Assembly: GCF_000412695.1 (NCBI RefSeq)
Contig: NC_021499.1
Coordinates: 1-64,000 of the forward strand
Source of the DNA: Pseudomonas resinovorans NBRC 106553
GTDB taxonomy: Bacteria > Pseudomonadota > Gammaproteobacteria > Pseudomonadales > Pseudomonadaceae
Direction of reading: 5' to 3'
DNA: 64,000 nucleotides
This document shows, in pieces, positions 21,231 through 32,802 of the stretch (the stretch's first letter is position 1; the number at the start of each line of letters is the position of its first letter). The position numbers and the translations under genes are program-made. The notes beneath the pieces were generated by a model. It saw only the letters and a list, made by a program, of their open reading frames with translations. It searched no databases and was not told the DNA's origin.

Positions 21231-21737
21231 TCAAGCCTGCTGGCGGTGCTGCTTTTCCAGCTTCTTCTTGATGCGGTCGCGCTTGAGGGACGACAGGTAG
21301 TCGACGAAGAGCTTGCCGTTGAGGTGGTCGCACTCGTGCTGGATGCACACGGCGAGCAGGCCCTCGGCGATCAGCTCATAGGGCTGGCCATCGCGGTCCA
21401 GGGCCTTGATCTTGACCTTCTGCGGCCGGTCGACGTTCTCGTAGAAGCCGGGTACCGACAGGCAACCTTCCTGGTACTGGTCCATCTGCTCGGTGAGGGA
21501 CTCGAACTCGGGGTTGATGAAGACCCGCGGCTCGGACTTGTCTTCCGAGAGGTCCATCACCACCACGCGCTTGTGCACGTTCACCTGGGTTGCGGCCAGG
21601 CCGATGCCTGGTGCGGCGTACATGGTTTCGAACATGTCGTCGATCAGCGTGCGAATGGAGTCGTCGACCACATCCACGGGTTTGGCAATGGTGCGCAGGC
21701 GCGGATCGGGGAATTCGAGAATGTTCAGAATCGCCAT
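21231..21737 (-). CDS. def: Peptide deformylase
   Basis: Def is the Fe/Zn metalloenzyme removing the N-formyl group from nascent proteins. The 168-residue protein has all three family motifs: GIGLAATQ (44-51), EGCLS (90-94) with metal-ligand Cys92, and QHECDH (133-138) with His134, Glu135 and His138. It is divergent from tsaP across about 140 bp, which must contain promoters for both. It pairs functionally with fmt. Confidence 0.97.
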   Translation of the reverse strand: MAILNILEFPDPRLRTIAKPVDVVDDSIRTLIDDMFETMYAAPGIGLAATQVNVHKRVVVMDLSEDKSEPRVFINPEFESLTEQMDQYQEGCLSVPGFYENVDRPQKVKIKALDRDGQPYELIAEGLLAVCIQHECDHLNGKLFVDYLSSLKRDRIKKKLEKQHRQQA

Positions 21738-21878
21738 ATGCGTTTGTGATGCACTTGTGGAATAAGTTGAAAATCCGCTGCTAAGATGGTGAGCAGCATC
21801 GAAAAACGGCTACAGAGCCCGGTTGGGGCGGCTCTCAGGGCGTTTCATGTGAATGGACATAATAAAGGGATTCACCGC

Positions 21879-22904
21879 ATGAGGAAATCACTACTCGCCC
21901 TGCTGCTCCTGGCCGCCAGTGGGCTGACCCAGGCCGCGGTGGAACTCAAGGCTGGGTATCCGGAGCGCTATACAGTGGTTCGGGGCGATACGTTATGGGA
22001 CATCTCCGGCAAGTTCCTGACCAAGCCGTGGAAGTGGCCGGAAATCTGGCACGCCAACCCGCAGATCGAGAACCCGCACCTGATCTTCCCGGGTGATGTG
22101 CTGAGCCTGGTCTACGTAGGTGGCGAACCTCGCCTGATGCTGAACCGCGGCGCGTCCCGCGGCACCATCAAGCTGTCGCCGCAGGTGCGCAGCACGCCGA
22201 TGGCCGAGGCGATTCCGGCAATCCCGCTGGAGGCTATCAACGCCTTCCTGCTGCAAAACCGCATCGTCGACGAGGCCAGCCAGTTCGATTCCGCGCCCTA
22301 CATCGTCGCCGGCAATGCCGAGCGCGTGGTCAGCGGCGCCGGTGACCGGGTCTACGCCCGCGGCAACTTCTCCCAGGATCAGCCGGCCTACGGCATCTTC
22401 CGCCAGGGCCGCACCTACGTGGACCCGGACACCAAGGAGTTCCTGGGGATCAACGCCAACGATATCGGCAGCGGCGAGATGGTTGCCGACGAGGGCGATA
22501 TCGCCACCCTGGAACTGTCCCGCTCCACCGAGGAAGTGCGCCTGGGCGATCGCCTGTTCCCCACCGAGGAACGCCCGATCAACTCCACCTTCATGCCCAG
22601 CGCCCCGGATCGCGACATCAGCGGCGTGATCCTCGATGTGCCCCGTGGCGTGACCCAGGTTGGCCAGTTCGACGTGGTCACCATCAACAAGGGCAAGCGT
22701 GACGGCCTGGTGGAAGGCAACGTGCTGGCGGTCTACAAGACCGGTGAAACCGTGCGCGACCGCATCACCGATGAGTTCATCAAGATCCCGGACGAGCGCG
22801 CCGGCCTGTTGATGGTGTTCCGCACCTACGACAAGCTCAGCTACGGCCTGGTGCTGGCGGCCACGCGGCAGCTGGCGGTGATGGACAAGGTACATAACCC
22901 GTAA
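21879..22904 (+). CDS. tsaP: LysM-domain secretin-associated protein TsaP
   Basis: TsaP is a periplasmic peptidoglycan-binding protein that anchors the type IV pilus secretin. The ATG at 21879 follows AAAGGGA and gives 341 residues with a cleavable signal peptide MRKSLLALLLLAASGLTQAA. A LysM domain follows directly (YTVVRGDTLWDISGKFL ... IFPGDVLSLVYV, about 33-85). The rest resembles the FlgT-like C-terminal part of TsaP (RGVTQVGQFDVVTINKGKRDGLVEGNVL). Position between def and dprA matches P. aeruginosa. The function is transferred from that orthologue. Confidence 0.85.
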   Translation: MRKSLLALLLLAASGLTQAAVELKAGYPERYTVVRGDTLWDISGKFLTKPWKWPEIWHANPQIENPHLIFPGDVLSLVYVGGEPRLMLNRGASRGTIKLSPQVRSTPMAEAIPAIPLEAINAFLLQNRIVDEASQFDSAPYIVAGNAERVVSGAGDRVYARGNFSQDQPAYGIFRQGRTYVDPDTKEFLGINANDIGSGEMVADEGDIATLELSRSTEEVRLGDRLFPTEERPINSTFMPSAPDRDISGVILDVPRGVTQVGQFDVVTINKGKRDGLVEGNVLAVYKTGETVRDRITDEFIKIPDERAGLLMVFRTYDKLSYGLVLAATRQLAVMDKVHNP

Positions 22905-22913
22905 CACCTCCAG

Positions 22914-22940
22914 GCCCCCGCATCGCGGGGGCTTGTTGTA
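22914..22940 (+). terminator. Terminator between tsaP and dprA
   Basis: GCCCCCGC (22914-22921) pairs with GCGGGGGC (22925-22932) around an ATC loop, with TTGTTGT behind it. It lies 9 nt after the tsaP stop. Confidence 0.75.
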
Positions 22941-22988
22941 TTGGTGGCTGTCCTGCCGCAATGGCGGCGCGATCATGGACCGATCGAC

Positions 22989-24083
22989 ATGCCACCAATC
23001 TCCCCCGCCGAGCTGGAAGCACGGCTGCGTCTGCACCACCTCCCCGAACTCGGCCCCGCCCGTTTCCGCCGCCTGATCGAAGCCTTCGGCAGCGCCTCCG
23101 CCGCCCTCAGTGCGCCCGCCTCCGCCTGGCGAGCCCTTGGCCTGCCGGCCGCCTGCGCCGAACCCCGGCGCAGCCCGCAGATCCGCGATGCCGCGGCGCG
23201 CGCCCTGGGCTGGCTGAAGCAGCCCGGCCAGCACCTGCTGTGCTGGGACGCTCCCGACTATCCCGCCCTGCTTGCCGAAACGGCCAATGCGCCGCCGCTG
23301 CTCTACGTCGCCGGCGACCCCAGCCTGCTGGAGCGCCCGCAGCTGGCCATCGTCGGCAGCCGGCGGGCCTCGGCGGCCGGGCTGGACACCGCCCGGGCCT
23401 TCGCCCGCAGCCTGGTTGGCGGCGGCTTCGTGGTCACCAGCGGCCTGGCGCTCGGCATCGATGGCGCGGCCCACCTGGGGGCGCTGGAGGCCGGGGGTGG
23501 GACTGTCGCGGTGCTCGGCACCGGGCTGGAACACATCTACCCCAATCGACACCGTGGCCTGGCGGCGCGAATCGGCGAGCAAGGTGGCGCGCTGCTGTCC
23601 GAGCTGCCCCTCGACTGCCCGCCGATGGCGGCCAGCTTTCCCCGCCGCAACCGCATCATCAGCGGCCTGTCCCTCGGCGTGCTGGTGGTGGAAGCCAGTC
23701 CGTCAAGCGGCTCGTTGATCACCGCGCGCCTGGCCGCCGAACAGGGTCGCGAGGTGTACGCCATTCCCGGTTCCATCCATCACCCTGGCGCGCGGGGCTG
23801 CAACCAGTTGATCCGCGAAGGCGCCACCCTGGTGGAACGCATCGACGACATACTCCAGGCCTTGCGCGGCTGGCAGGCCATGGCGCCGGAGGCCCCTGCC
23901 GAAGCGCCGCAACATGAGGCCCACCCCTTGCTGGCGCTGCTGCGCGCGGCGCCCTACAGCAGCGAGGGACTGGCCGCCGCCAGCGGCTGGGAGCTGCCGC
24001 GACTGCTCGCCGAACTCACCGATCTCGAGCTGCGCGGACGCGTCGCCCGCGAGGCCGGCTGTTGGGTGCATCGTCGGGGTTGA
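22989..24083 (+). CDS. dprA: DNA-processing protein DprA/Smf
   Basis: DprA protects incoming single-stranded DNA and loads RecA during natural transformation. The ATG at 22989 gives 364 residues. A SAM/HhH-like N-terminal part (ELEARLRLHHLPELGPARFRRLI) precedes the Rossmann core. Core landmarks are VGSRRASAAG, SGLALGIDGAAHLGAL, GTGLEHIYP, FPRRNRIISGLS and SPSSGSLITA. A C-terminal winged-helix region ends LEQ-like with ELTDLELRGRVAREAGCW. The in-frame upstream ATG at 22941 is less likely. It is followed by tsaC. Confidence 0.95.
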   Translation: MPPISPAELEARLRLHHLPELGPARFRRLIEAFGSASAALSAPASAWRALGLPAACAEPRRSPQIRDAAARALGWLKQPGQHLLCWDAPDYPALLAETANAPPLLYVAGDPSLLERPQLAIVGSRRASAAGLDTARAFARSLVGGGFVVTSGLALGIDGAAHLGALEAGGGTVAVLGTGLEHIYPNRHRGLAARIGEQGGALLSELPLDCPPMAASFPRRNRIISGLSLGVLVVEASPSSGSLITARLAAEQGREVYAIPGSIHHPGARGCNQLIREGATLVERIDDILQALRGWQAMAPEAPAEAPQHEAHPLLALLRAAPYSSEGLAAASGWELPRLLAELTDLELRGRVAREAGCWVHRRG

Positions 24084-24124
24084 GCCCTGTACACTTTGCC
24101 GAACAGGTCTTGTGGGAGTAGGCG

Positions 24125-24668
24125 ATGGTCAGCAGTTGGCGGGTGCAGCAAGTGGCGCGGGTAGTGCGCGAGGGTGGCGTGATCGCCTACCCGACCGAGG
24201 CGGTCTGGGGCCTGGGCTGCGATCCCTGGAACGAAGATGCGGTGTACCGCCTGCTGGCGCTCAAGGAGCGGCCCGTGGACAAGGGCCTGATCCTGGTGGC
24301 GGACAATATCCGCCAGTTCGACTTCCTCCTCGAAGGCCTGCCGGACGCCTGGATCGACCGTCTCGCCAGCAGCTGGCCCGGCCCCAACACCTGGCTGGTG
24401 CCGCACCAGAACCTGCTGCCGGAGTGGGTAACCGGCCAGCACGACAGCGTCGCCCTGCGCGTCAGCGACCACCCGCTGGTGCGCGACCTCTGCGCCCTCA
24501 CCGGGCCACTGATCTCCACTTCCGCCAACCCCTCTGGCCGTCCTTCCGCCTACTCGCGCCTGCGGGTGCAGCAGTACTTCGGCGAAGAGCTGGACGCGGT
24601 GCTGGGTGGCGCCCTCGGCGGGCGGCGCAATCCCAGCGTGATCCGCGACCTGGCCAGCGGTCGGGTAC

Positions 24669-24679
<11 letters not shown>
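24125..24679 (+). CDS. tsaC: Threonylcarbamoyl-AMP synthase TsaC
   Basis: TsaC makes threonylcarbamoyl-AMP from threonine, bicarbonate and ATP for the t6A37 tRNA modification. The 184-residue single YrdC/Sua5 domain has [13 protein letters not shown], the active-site [12 protein letters not shown] and [11 protein letters not shown]. The length is that of the short TsaC form. The 3' end overlaps the convergent quinone oxidoreductase gene by 11 nt (24669-24679). Confidence 0.96.
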
Positions 24680-26700
<2,021 letters not shown>

Positions 26701-26701
<1 letters not shown>

Positions 26702-27525
26702 TGGACAGCTACTGCGTCTTCGGCAACCCCATCGGCCACAGCAAGTCGCCGCTGATCCACCGCCTGTTCGCCGAGCAGACCGGCGAACGGCTGACCTACG
26801 AAGCCGTGCTCGCGCCCCTGGACGATTTCAGCGGCTGCGCCCGGGCATTCTTCGCCACCGGCAAGGGCGGCAACGTCACCGTGCCCTTCAAGGAGCAGGC
26901 GTACCAGCTGGCCGGCAGCCTCAGCGCCCGCGCCCAGCGCGCCGGCGCGGTGAACACCCTGAAGAAGCTCGACGACGGCAGCCTGCTGGGTGACAACACC
27001 GACGGCGCCGGCCTGGTGCGCGACCTCATCCGCAACGCCGGGCTGACCCTGGCCGGCAAGCGCATCCTGCTGCTGGGTGCCGGCGGTGCCGCACGCGGGG
27101 TGATCGAGCCGATCCTGGCCGAGAAGCCGGCGGCCCTGGTGATCGCCAACCGCACCGTGGAAAAGGCCGAGGACCTGGCCCGGCTGTTCGCCGACCTGGG
27201 CCCGGTGTCCGCCAGCGGTTTCGACTGGCTGGAGGAGCCGGTGGACCTGATCATCAACGGCACCTCGGCGAGCCTGTCCGGCGACCTGCCGCCCATTTCG
27301 CCGAGCCTGATCCAGCCGGGCCACACGGTCTGCTACGACATGATGTACGGCAAGGAAATGACCGCCTTCAACCGCTGGGCCAGCGAGCACGGCGCGCTGC
27401 GTACCCTGGATGGCCTCGGTATGCTGGTGGAGCAGGCCGCAGAAGCCTTCCTGCTCTGGCGCGGCGTGCTGCCGGACAGCGCTCCGGTGCTCGCCGAGCT
27501 GCGCCGCCAACTGGCCCAGGGCTGA
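26701..27525 (+). CDS. aroE: Shikimate 5-dehydrogenase (NADP+)
   Basis: AroE reduces 3-dehydroshikimate to shikimate in aromatic amino acid synthesis. The 274-residue protein has the shikimate-binding N-terminus [10 protein letters not shown] (8-17). The catalytic Lys64 is in [10 protein letters not shown] and Asp101 in GDNTDGAG. The NADP-binding GAGGAARG starts at 126. It overlaps hemF by one base. A REP pair follows its stop. Confidence 0.97.
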
Positions 27526-27545
27526 TCTTTATTCCCCTCCCAGGT

Positions 27546-27596
27546 CCGTAGGCGCTGCTCGCGAACAGCCTTCGCGAGCAGCGCTCGCTCCTACGG
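27546..27596. repeat. REP-type palindromic pair (family A) between aroE and SulP gene
   Basis: A shortened left arm (27548-27565) and a full right arm (27571-27594) of the Pseudomonas REP type, GTAGGAGCGAGC...GCTCGCGAA, are arranged head to head. The last bases CTAC provide the TAG stop of the minus-strand SulP gene. Confidence 0.85.
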
Positions 27597-29159
27597 ATTG
27601 CTCCCCTCGATCAACAGCCCACTGCCCTCTCCCTCCAGCTTGCGCAGCTCCCGCTCCACCTGCGGCCGGGCGCGGCGCAGCACCAGGCTGCGGCCCTCCC
27701 CGCCGAGGCGCCGCGCTTCTTCATGCAGCATGCTTACCCCGGCGTAGTCGATGAAGTTCACATGGTGCGCATCCAGCACCAGGCGCCCGGCGCGGCTGCG
27801 CTGGATCAGCTTCTGCAGGTAAGGGCAGGCGCCGAAGAAGATCGAGCCTTCGATGCGCAACACCTCGGCATCCCCCTCATGGGCCTGATGCACCCGTGGC
27901 TTTGAGGTGCGCTTGAGGTAGAAGAACAGCGACGCCAGCACCCCGGCGTATATGGCCGTCTGCAGTTCCAGCAGCAGGGTGGCGGCGCAGGTCAGCGCCA
28001 TCACCGCGAACTCCGCCCGGCTGACCCGCCAGAGTTGGCGCAGGCGACGCCCGTCCAGTAGCCCCCAGCAGATCAGCAGGATGCTCGCGGCCATGGCCGG
28101 CAGCGGGATATGGGCAATCAGACTTGCCCCCAGCAGGGCGAACAGCGCTACCCAGAGCGCCGAGAACACCCCGGCCAGGGGCGACTGCGCGCCGGCCTGG
28201 AGATTCAAGCCGGAGCGGGTGAAGGAGCCCGCCGAGAGGTAACCCGAGAAGCAGGCGCCGATCAGGTTGGACAGCCCCTGGCCACGGGCCTCCTGGTTGG
28301 CGTCCAGCAGCTGGCGCGACTGGCTGGCCAGGGCGCGGGCGATGGACAGGCTGGTGACCAGGCCGAGCAGGCCGCAGGCCACCGCCGAGGGCAGCAGGCG
28401 CAGCAGGTCCTCGGCATCGAAGCGGATCGCGGCGAGCGGTGGCAGGCTGCCGCTGAAGGGCTGTACCCGCGCGACCTCGGCAAAGAGTCCGGGCAGGGCC
28501 AGCACCAGCAGGCTACCGCCCACCAGGCCGATCAGCAGCGCCGGCAGGCGCGGCCACAGGCAGCGCACCAGCATCGACAGGCCGAGGGTCACAGCCGCCA
28601 CCAGCAGCGACGGCCAGTGCAGCTCACGGACATGGTCGGCCAGCTGCAGCGCGCTCTGCCAGGCGGTGGCGCGGCCTTCCAGGTTGGCCAGGCCGAGCAG
28701 GTTGGGGACCTGGCCTAGGGCGATCACCAGGGCCGCGCCCAGGCTGAAGCCGAGCACCACCGACTGTGAGACGAAGTTGGCCAGGGTGCCGAAACGCAGC
28801 CATCCCAGCAGCCACTGGAAGGCGCCGGCGAGGAAGGTCAGCAGCAGCACCAGGGCGATGTACTCCTGGCTGCCGGGCAGGGCCAGCGGGCTGACGCTGG
28901 CCAGCAGCACCACCGAGATGGCCGCCGTCGGCCCGCAGATCAGGTGTTTCGACGAGCCCCAGAGGCAGGCGACCATCACCGGCACCACCGCCGCGTAGAG
29001 CCCGTACTCCGCCGGCAGGCCGGCGATCAGCGCATAGGCGATGGACTGCGGCAGGGCGAGGATGGCGCCGGTCAGCCCCACCATCGCGTCGCGGCCAAGG
29101 CCGGGCGCTCGCACGCCCGGTAGCCAGGTGAGGAAGGGGAAGAGGTTGTGGAGTTTCAT
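27591..29159 (-). CDS. SulP family inorganic anion transporter
   Basis: This is an inner-membrane SLC26/SulP transporter, probably for sulfate or bicarbonate. The 522-residue protein starts near the conserved GLTGAILALPQSIAYALIAGLPAEYGLYAA. It has about ten to twelve membrane helices and a C-terminal cytoplasmic STAS domain (about 420-515, with VLDAHHVNFIDYAGVSMLHEEARRL). The final codons and stop fall in a REP element. Placement next to the choline sulfate genes, as in P. aeruginosa, suggests sulfate transport, but the substrate is inferred. Confidence 0.9.
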   Translation of the reverse strand: MKLHNLFPFLTWLPGVRAPGLGRDAMVGLTGAILALPQSIAYALIAGLPAEYGLYAAVVPVMVACLWGSSKHLICGPTAAISVVLLASVSPLALPGSQEYIALVLLLTFLAGAFQWLLGWLRFGTLANFVSQSVVLGFSLGAALVIALGQVPNLLGLANLEGRATAWQSALQLADHVRELHWPSLLVAAVTLGLSMLVRCLWPRLPALLIGLVGGSLLVLALPGLFAEVARVQPFSGSLPPLAAIRFDAEDLLRLLPSAVACGLLGLVTSLSIARALASQSRQLLDANQEARGQGLSNLIGACFSGYLSAGSFTRSGLNLQAGAQSPLAGVFSALWVALFALLGASLIAHIPLPAMAASILLICWGLLDGRRLRQLWRVSRAEFAVMALTCAATLLLELQTAIYAGVLASLFFYLKRTSKPRVHQAHEGDAEVLRIEGSIFFGACPYLQKLIQRSRAGRLVLDAHHVNFIDYAGVSMLHEEARRLGGEGRSLVLRRARPQVERELRKLEGEGSGLLIEGSNP

Positions 29160-29176
29160 CGATCGCCTGGTGCTCT

Positions 29177-29271
29177 TGTGGGGGCGAATTCATTCGCCAA
29201 GGGCCGCGAAGCGGGCCCAGGGACTTCCCGGCAGACCTTCAGTCTGCTTGGCGAATGAATTCGCCCCTACA
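29177..29271. repeat. Intergenic palindromic repeat, family B, copy 1
   Basis: A left arm TGTGGGGGCGAATTCATTCG (continuing CCAAG) from 29177 and its inverted copy (29247-29271) flank a GC-rich centre that contains a further hairpin. It lies between choX and the SulP gene. A second copy of the same design occurs at 40597-40691. Confidence 0.85.
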
Positions 29272-29293
29272 GAGATTGTGCGAACGATCCGCG

Positions 29294-30220
29294 TCAGAGC
29301 TTCGCCTGCACCGCCGCCACGGCGTCGCCGCCATCGCGGGTGGTGACGCCCTGCAACCAGCCTTCGACCACCGCCGGGTTGGCTTTCAGCCAGGCCTTGA
29401 TGGCCGCGTCGTTGCTGGTGTTGCCGTTGAGCACCTGGTTCATCACGGCGTTCTCCATTTCCTGGGTGAACTGCAGGTTGCCCAGCAGCTTGCCGACGTT
29501 CGGGCACTGCTCGGCGTAACCCTTGCGCGCCAGGGTGTTCACGCTGCCGCTCTCGCCGAAGTACTTTTCGCCGCCCTTGAGGTAGGCCATGTCGTACTGC
29601 ACGTTCATCGGGTGCGGGGTCCAGCCGAGGAAGACCACGAACTGGTCGCGCTTCACCGCCCGGCCCACCTGCACCAGCATCGCCTGCTCGCTGGACTCCA
29701 CCAGCTTCCAGTCGCCGAGGCCGAACTCGTCCTTGGCGATCATCTGCCGGATCGACTCGTTGGCGGGGGAGCCGGAGGCGATGCCGTAGAGGGTCTTGTC
29801 GAACTTGTCGGCGAACTTGTCCAGGTCGGCGAAGGACTTCACCCCCGCGTCATGGGCGTAGCGCGGCACAGCCAGGGTGTACTCGGTGCCGCCGAGGTTC
29901 TGCGCCAGCTTGTCGACGCTGCCGGCGGCGACGAACTTGTCGTAGTTGCTCTGTTGCGCCGGCATCCAGTTGCCGAGGAAGGCGTCGATCTGCCCCTTGT
30001 GCAACCCGGCGAAGATGATCGGCACCGCCAGGGTCGGGGTTTCCGTGCGGTAGCCCAGGCCATCGAGGAGCAAGCGCGCCACACCGTTGGTGACGGCTAT
30101 GTCGCTCCAGCCCGGATCGCCCAGCTTCACCGTGGCGCAACTGGCGTCCTCCGCCTGGGCCTCGAAGGTCAGGCCGCCCAGCAGCGCGGCGGCGGCGAGC
30201 ATCGTATTGATCGTCTTCAT
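29294..30220 (-). CDS. choX: Choline ABC transporter substrate-binding protein
   Basis: This is a periplasmic binding protein of the OpuAC/ProX class. Signal peptide MKTINTMLAAAALLGGLTFEAQA precedes a mature domain with KLGDPGWSDIAVTNGVARLLLDGLGY and FLGNWMPAQQ, typical of choline-specific ChoX. The 308 residues match the family. It is 11 nt downstream of betC on the same strand, so choline released from choline-O-sulfate would be captured by its partner. The permease and ATPase genes are not in the window. Confidence 0.9.
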   Translation of the reverse strand: MKTINTMLAAAALLGGLTFEAQAEDASCATVKLGDPGWSDIAVTNGVARLLLDGLGYRTETPTLAVPIIFAGLHKGQIDAFLGNWMPAQQSNYDKFVAAGSVDKLAQNLGGTEYTLAVPRYAHDAGVKSFADLDKFADKFDKTLYGIASGSPANESIRQMIAKDEFGLGDWKLVESSEQAMLVQVGRAVKRDQFVVFLGWTPHPMNVQYDMAYLKGGEKYFGESGSVNTLARKGYAEQCPNVGKLLGNLQFTQEMENAVMNQVLNGNTSNDAAIKAWLKANPAVVEGWLQGVTTRDGGDAVAAVQAKL

Positions 30221-30231
30221 GCCTTGGTTCC

Positions 30232-31737
30232 TCAGGGTTGGGGGAAGCGCGCGCGGCGTTCCAGGTCGTCCAGGTCGATGTGGTTGCGCATGTACTGCTG
30301 GCTGGCGTCGACGAAGGGCTGGTGGTCCCAGCTCGCCAGCTTGCCCTGGCCCAGGGCCTCGGCGACGAAGCGGCGGCGGCGCTGGCTGGCCAGGGTGGCG
30401 GCGGCGATCGTCGGGATGTCCCAGCGGGCGCGGGCCTCCGCCCGGAAGTCTGCCAGCAGGGCCTGGTGGTCTGGCGACGGGGCGAGGTTTTCCAGCTCCT
30501 GCGGGTCGTTGGCCAGGTCGAAGAGCAGGCAGGGGTCCTGCTCCGAGTAGATGAACTTGTAGGGGCCGCGACGGATCATCATCAGCGGGCTGGTGGTGCC
30601 CTCGGCCATGTACTCGCCGAGCACCTCGTCGTGGCCACCCTGCCCTTCGAGGTGCGGCAGCAGCGAACGGCCATCCAGCGGCAGGCCGGGTTCCAGCGCG
30701 CCACCCGCCAGCTCCACCAGGGTGGGCAGCAGGTCGACGGTGGACACCGACTGGCTCACCCGCGCAGCGCGGAAGCGGCTCGGCGCATGCACCAGCAGCG
30801 GCACGCGGGCGGCCATCTCGAACCAGTGCATCTTGTACCAGAGGCCGCGCTCGCCAAGCATGTCGCCGTGGTCGCCGGAGAAGACGACGATGGTGTCCTG
30901 GTCCAGGCCGCAGTCGGCCAGGGTCTTGAGCAGTCGGCCGACCTGTTCGTCGACGTAGCTGCAGGCGCCGTAGTAGGCGCGACGGGCATCACGCACCTTG
31001 TGCGGCGGCAGCGGCTTGCCCCAGAGGTCGATGACCTTGAGCAGGCGCTGGGAATGCGGGTCCTGTTCGGCATCGGCGAACTGCACGCGGGGTGGTTCGA
31101 TGTCCTCGTCGCGGTACAGGTCCCAGTACTCCGCCGGGATGGTGTAGGGGTCGTGGGGATGGGTCAGCGACACCGTCAGGCAGAACGGCTGGCCGTCGCC
31201 TTCGCGCACATGGTCGTAGAGGTACTGGCGGGCCTTGAACACCACTTCCTCGTCGAAATCCAGCTGGTTGGTGCGCACGCAGGGACCGGCCTGCAGCACC
31301 GACGACATGTTGTGGTACCAGCTCGGGCGTACGTCCGGCTCGTCCCAGTTCACCGCCCAGCCGTAGTCCGCCGGGTAGATATCGCTGGTCAGTCGTTCTT
31401 CGTAGCCGTGCAACTGGTCGGGGCCGCAGAAGTGCATCTTGCCGGACAGCGCGGTGCGGTAGCCCAGGCGGCGCAGGTAGTGGGCGTAGGTGGGGACGTC
31501 GGCGGGGAAGTCGGCGGCGTTGTCGTAAGCGCCGATCTTCGACGGCAGCTGGCCGCTCACCAGGGTGAAGCGCGAAGGCGCGCAGAGCGGGCTGTTGCAG
31601 TAGGCCGAGTCGAACACCACGCCCTCACTGGCGAGCCGTGAGAGGTTGGGTGCCTTGATCGGAGAAGGGGCGTAGAAGGGCAGCAGCGGCGCGGCCATCT
31701 GGTCGGCCATGATGAAGAGGATATTGGGGCGTTTCAT
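30232..31737 (-). CDS. betC: Choline-sulfatase BetC
   Basis: BetC hydrolyses choline-O-sulfate to choline and sulfate, feeding glycine betaine synthesis and sulfur supply. The ATG at 31737 (MKRPNILFIMADQMAAPLLP) gives 501 residues. A second ATG 15 nt upstream is possible. The sulfatase signature CAPSR places the formylglycine precursor at Cys52. Other blocks are PNILFIMADQ (metal Asp) and VFSGDHGDMLGERGLWYKMHWFE. No signal peptide is seen, so it is cytoplasmic. It is divergent from the LysR regulator, and choX follows. Confidence 0.96.
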   Translation of the reverse strand: MKRPNILFIMADQMAAPLLPFYAPSPIKAPNLSRLASEGVVFDSAYCNSPLCAPSRFTLVSGQLPSKIGAYDNAADFPADVPTYAHYLRRLGYRTALSGKMHFCGPDQLHGYEERLTSDIYPADYGWAVNWDEPDVRPSWYHNMSSVLQAGPCVRTNQLDFDEEVVFKARQYLYDHVREGDGQPFCLTVSLTHPHDPYTIPAEYWDLYRDEDIEPPRVQFADAEQDPHSQRLLKVIDLWGKPLPPHKVRDARRAYYGACSYVDEQVGRLLKTLADCGLDQDTIVVFSGDHGDMLGERGLWYKMHWFEMAARVPLLVHAPSRFRAARVSQSVSTVDLLPTLVELAGGALEPGLPLDGRSLLPHLEGQGGHDEVLGEYMAEGTTSPLMMIRRGPYKFIYSEQDPCLLFDLANDPQELENLAPSPDHQALLADFRAEARARWDIPTIAAATLASQRRRRFVAEALGQGKLASWDHQPFVDASQQYMRNHIDLDDLERRARFPQP

Positions 31738-31848
31738 CGTTCGCTTATCCATATTGTCGAATTATGCGAAAGTGCTGGCTTCGATGATTGCGCCAGATAT
31801 CCACCCGGTAAACCGCACGGTGGAACATGACTCGGATAAGCAAACCTT

Positions 31849-32802
31849 ATGGCAGAACTGCACGCTGAACTGTCCCTGGACCTGCTGCGGGTGTTCGAGT
31901 CCGCCGCCCGTCACCTGAGTTTCACCGCCGCCGCGGTGGAGCTGGGCACCACCCAGCCGGCGGTGAGCCAGCAGATCCAGCGCCTGGAAAAGCAGCTGGC
32001 CACCCGGCTCTTCGATCGGGTCTATCGCGGCATCGAGCTGACCGACGCCGGCCGCCTGCTGCTGCTCCATGTGCAGGAGGGGCTGCAGGCGATCAACGCC
32101 GGTCTCGACGCCATCGGTTCGCGGCGCCAGCACGAGGTGCTGCAGGTGGCCACCGACTTCGCCTTCGCCGCCTACTGGCTGATGCCGCGCCTGCACCGCT
32201 TCCACGAGGCCAACCCGGAGATCGACGTCAGCATCGTCACCAGCGATCGCACCATGAACATGCTGCGCTCGGATGTGGATATCGCCATCGCCTTCGGCGA
32301 CGGCCGCTTCAAGCATGGCGAGGCGTTGCTGCTGTTCCGCGAGGAGGTCTTCCCCGTCGCCAGTCCGCGCCTGCTGGCCGGGCGCGAGCAGCCGTTGCCG
32401 GCGGCGGCGCTGGCCGAGTTGCCGCTGCTGCATCTGAAACCCGAGGTGCGCACCCGCTGGTTCGACTGGAACGGGCTGTTCCGCGAACTGGGGATCGCCC
32501 AACCCCCCGGTTCGGGCATGCTGCGCTTCGACAACTACACCCTGCTGATCCAGGCCGCCATCGCCGGCCAGGGCGTGGCCATCGGCTGGCGCTACCTGGT
32601 GGACGACCTGCTCGACCAGGGCCTGCTGGTACCCTTGTTGGACAGCAGCGTCCGTTCGGACTTGGGTTACTACCTGGTGCAGCCGGAACGCAAGCGCCGC
32701 GCGCGGCTGATGAACTGTTTCGTCGACTGGTTGCAGCAGGAGCTGGGCGACGAGACCCGCCAGGCCCAGCTCATCCGGCATCGTGAAGGAATCGCCATAT
32801 GA
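31849..32802 (+). CDS. LysR-type regulator of choline sulfate use
   Basis: This is a LysR-family activator of 317 residues. It has an N-terminal winged helix-turn-helix (LRVFESAARHLSFTAAAVELGTTQPAVSQQIQRLEKQLATRLFDR) and a periplasmic-binding-like effector domain. It matches the dedicated regulator found beside betC in Pseudomonas. It probably controls the divergent betC-choX operon from the 110-bp shared region (31738-31848). Effector identity (choline-O-sulfate or choline) is inferred. Its TGA overlaps the next ATG (ATGA). Confidence 0.9.
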   Translation: MAELHAELSLDLLRVFESAARHLSFTAAAVELGTTQPAVSQQIQRLEKQLATRLFDRVYRGIELTDAGRLLLLHVQEGLQAINAGLDAIGSRRQHEVLQVATDFAFAAYWLMPRLHRFHEANPEIDVSIVTSDRTMNMLRSDVDIAIAFGDGRFKHGEALLLFREEVFPVASPRLLAGREQPLPAAALAELPLLHLKPEVRTRWFDWNGLFRELGIAQPPGSGMLRFDNYTLLIQAAIAGQGVAIGWRYLVDDLLDQGLLVPLLDSSVRSDLGYYLVQPERKRRARLMNCFVDWLQQELGDETRQAQLIRHREGIAI

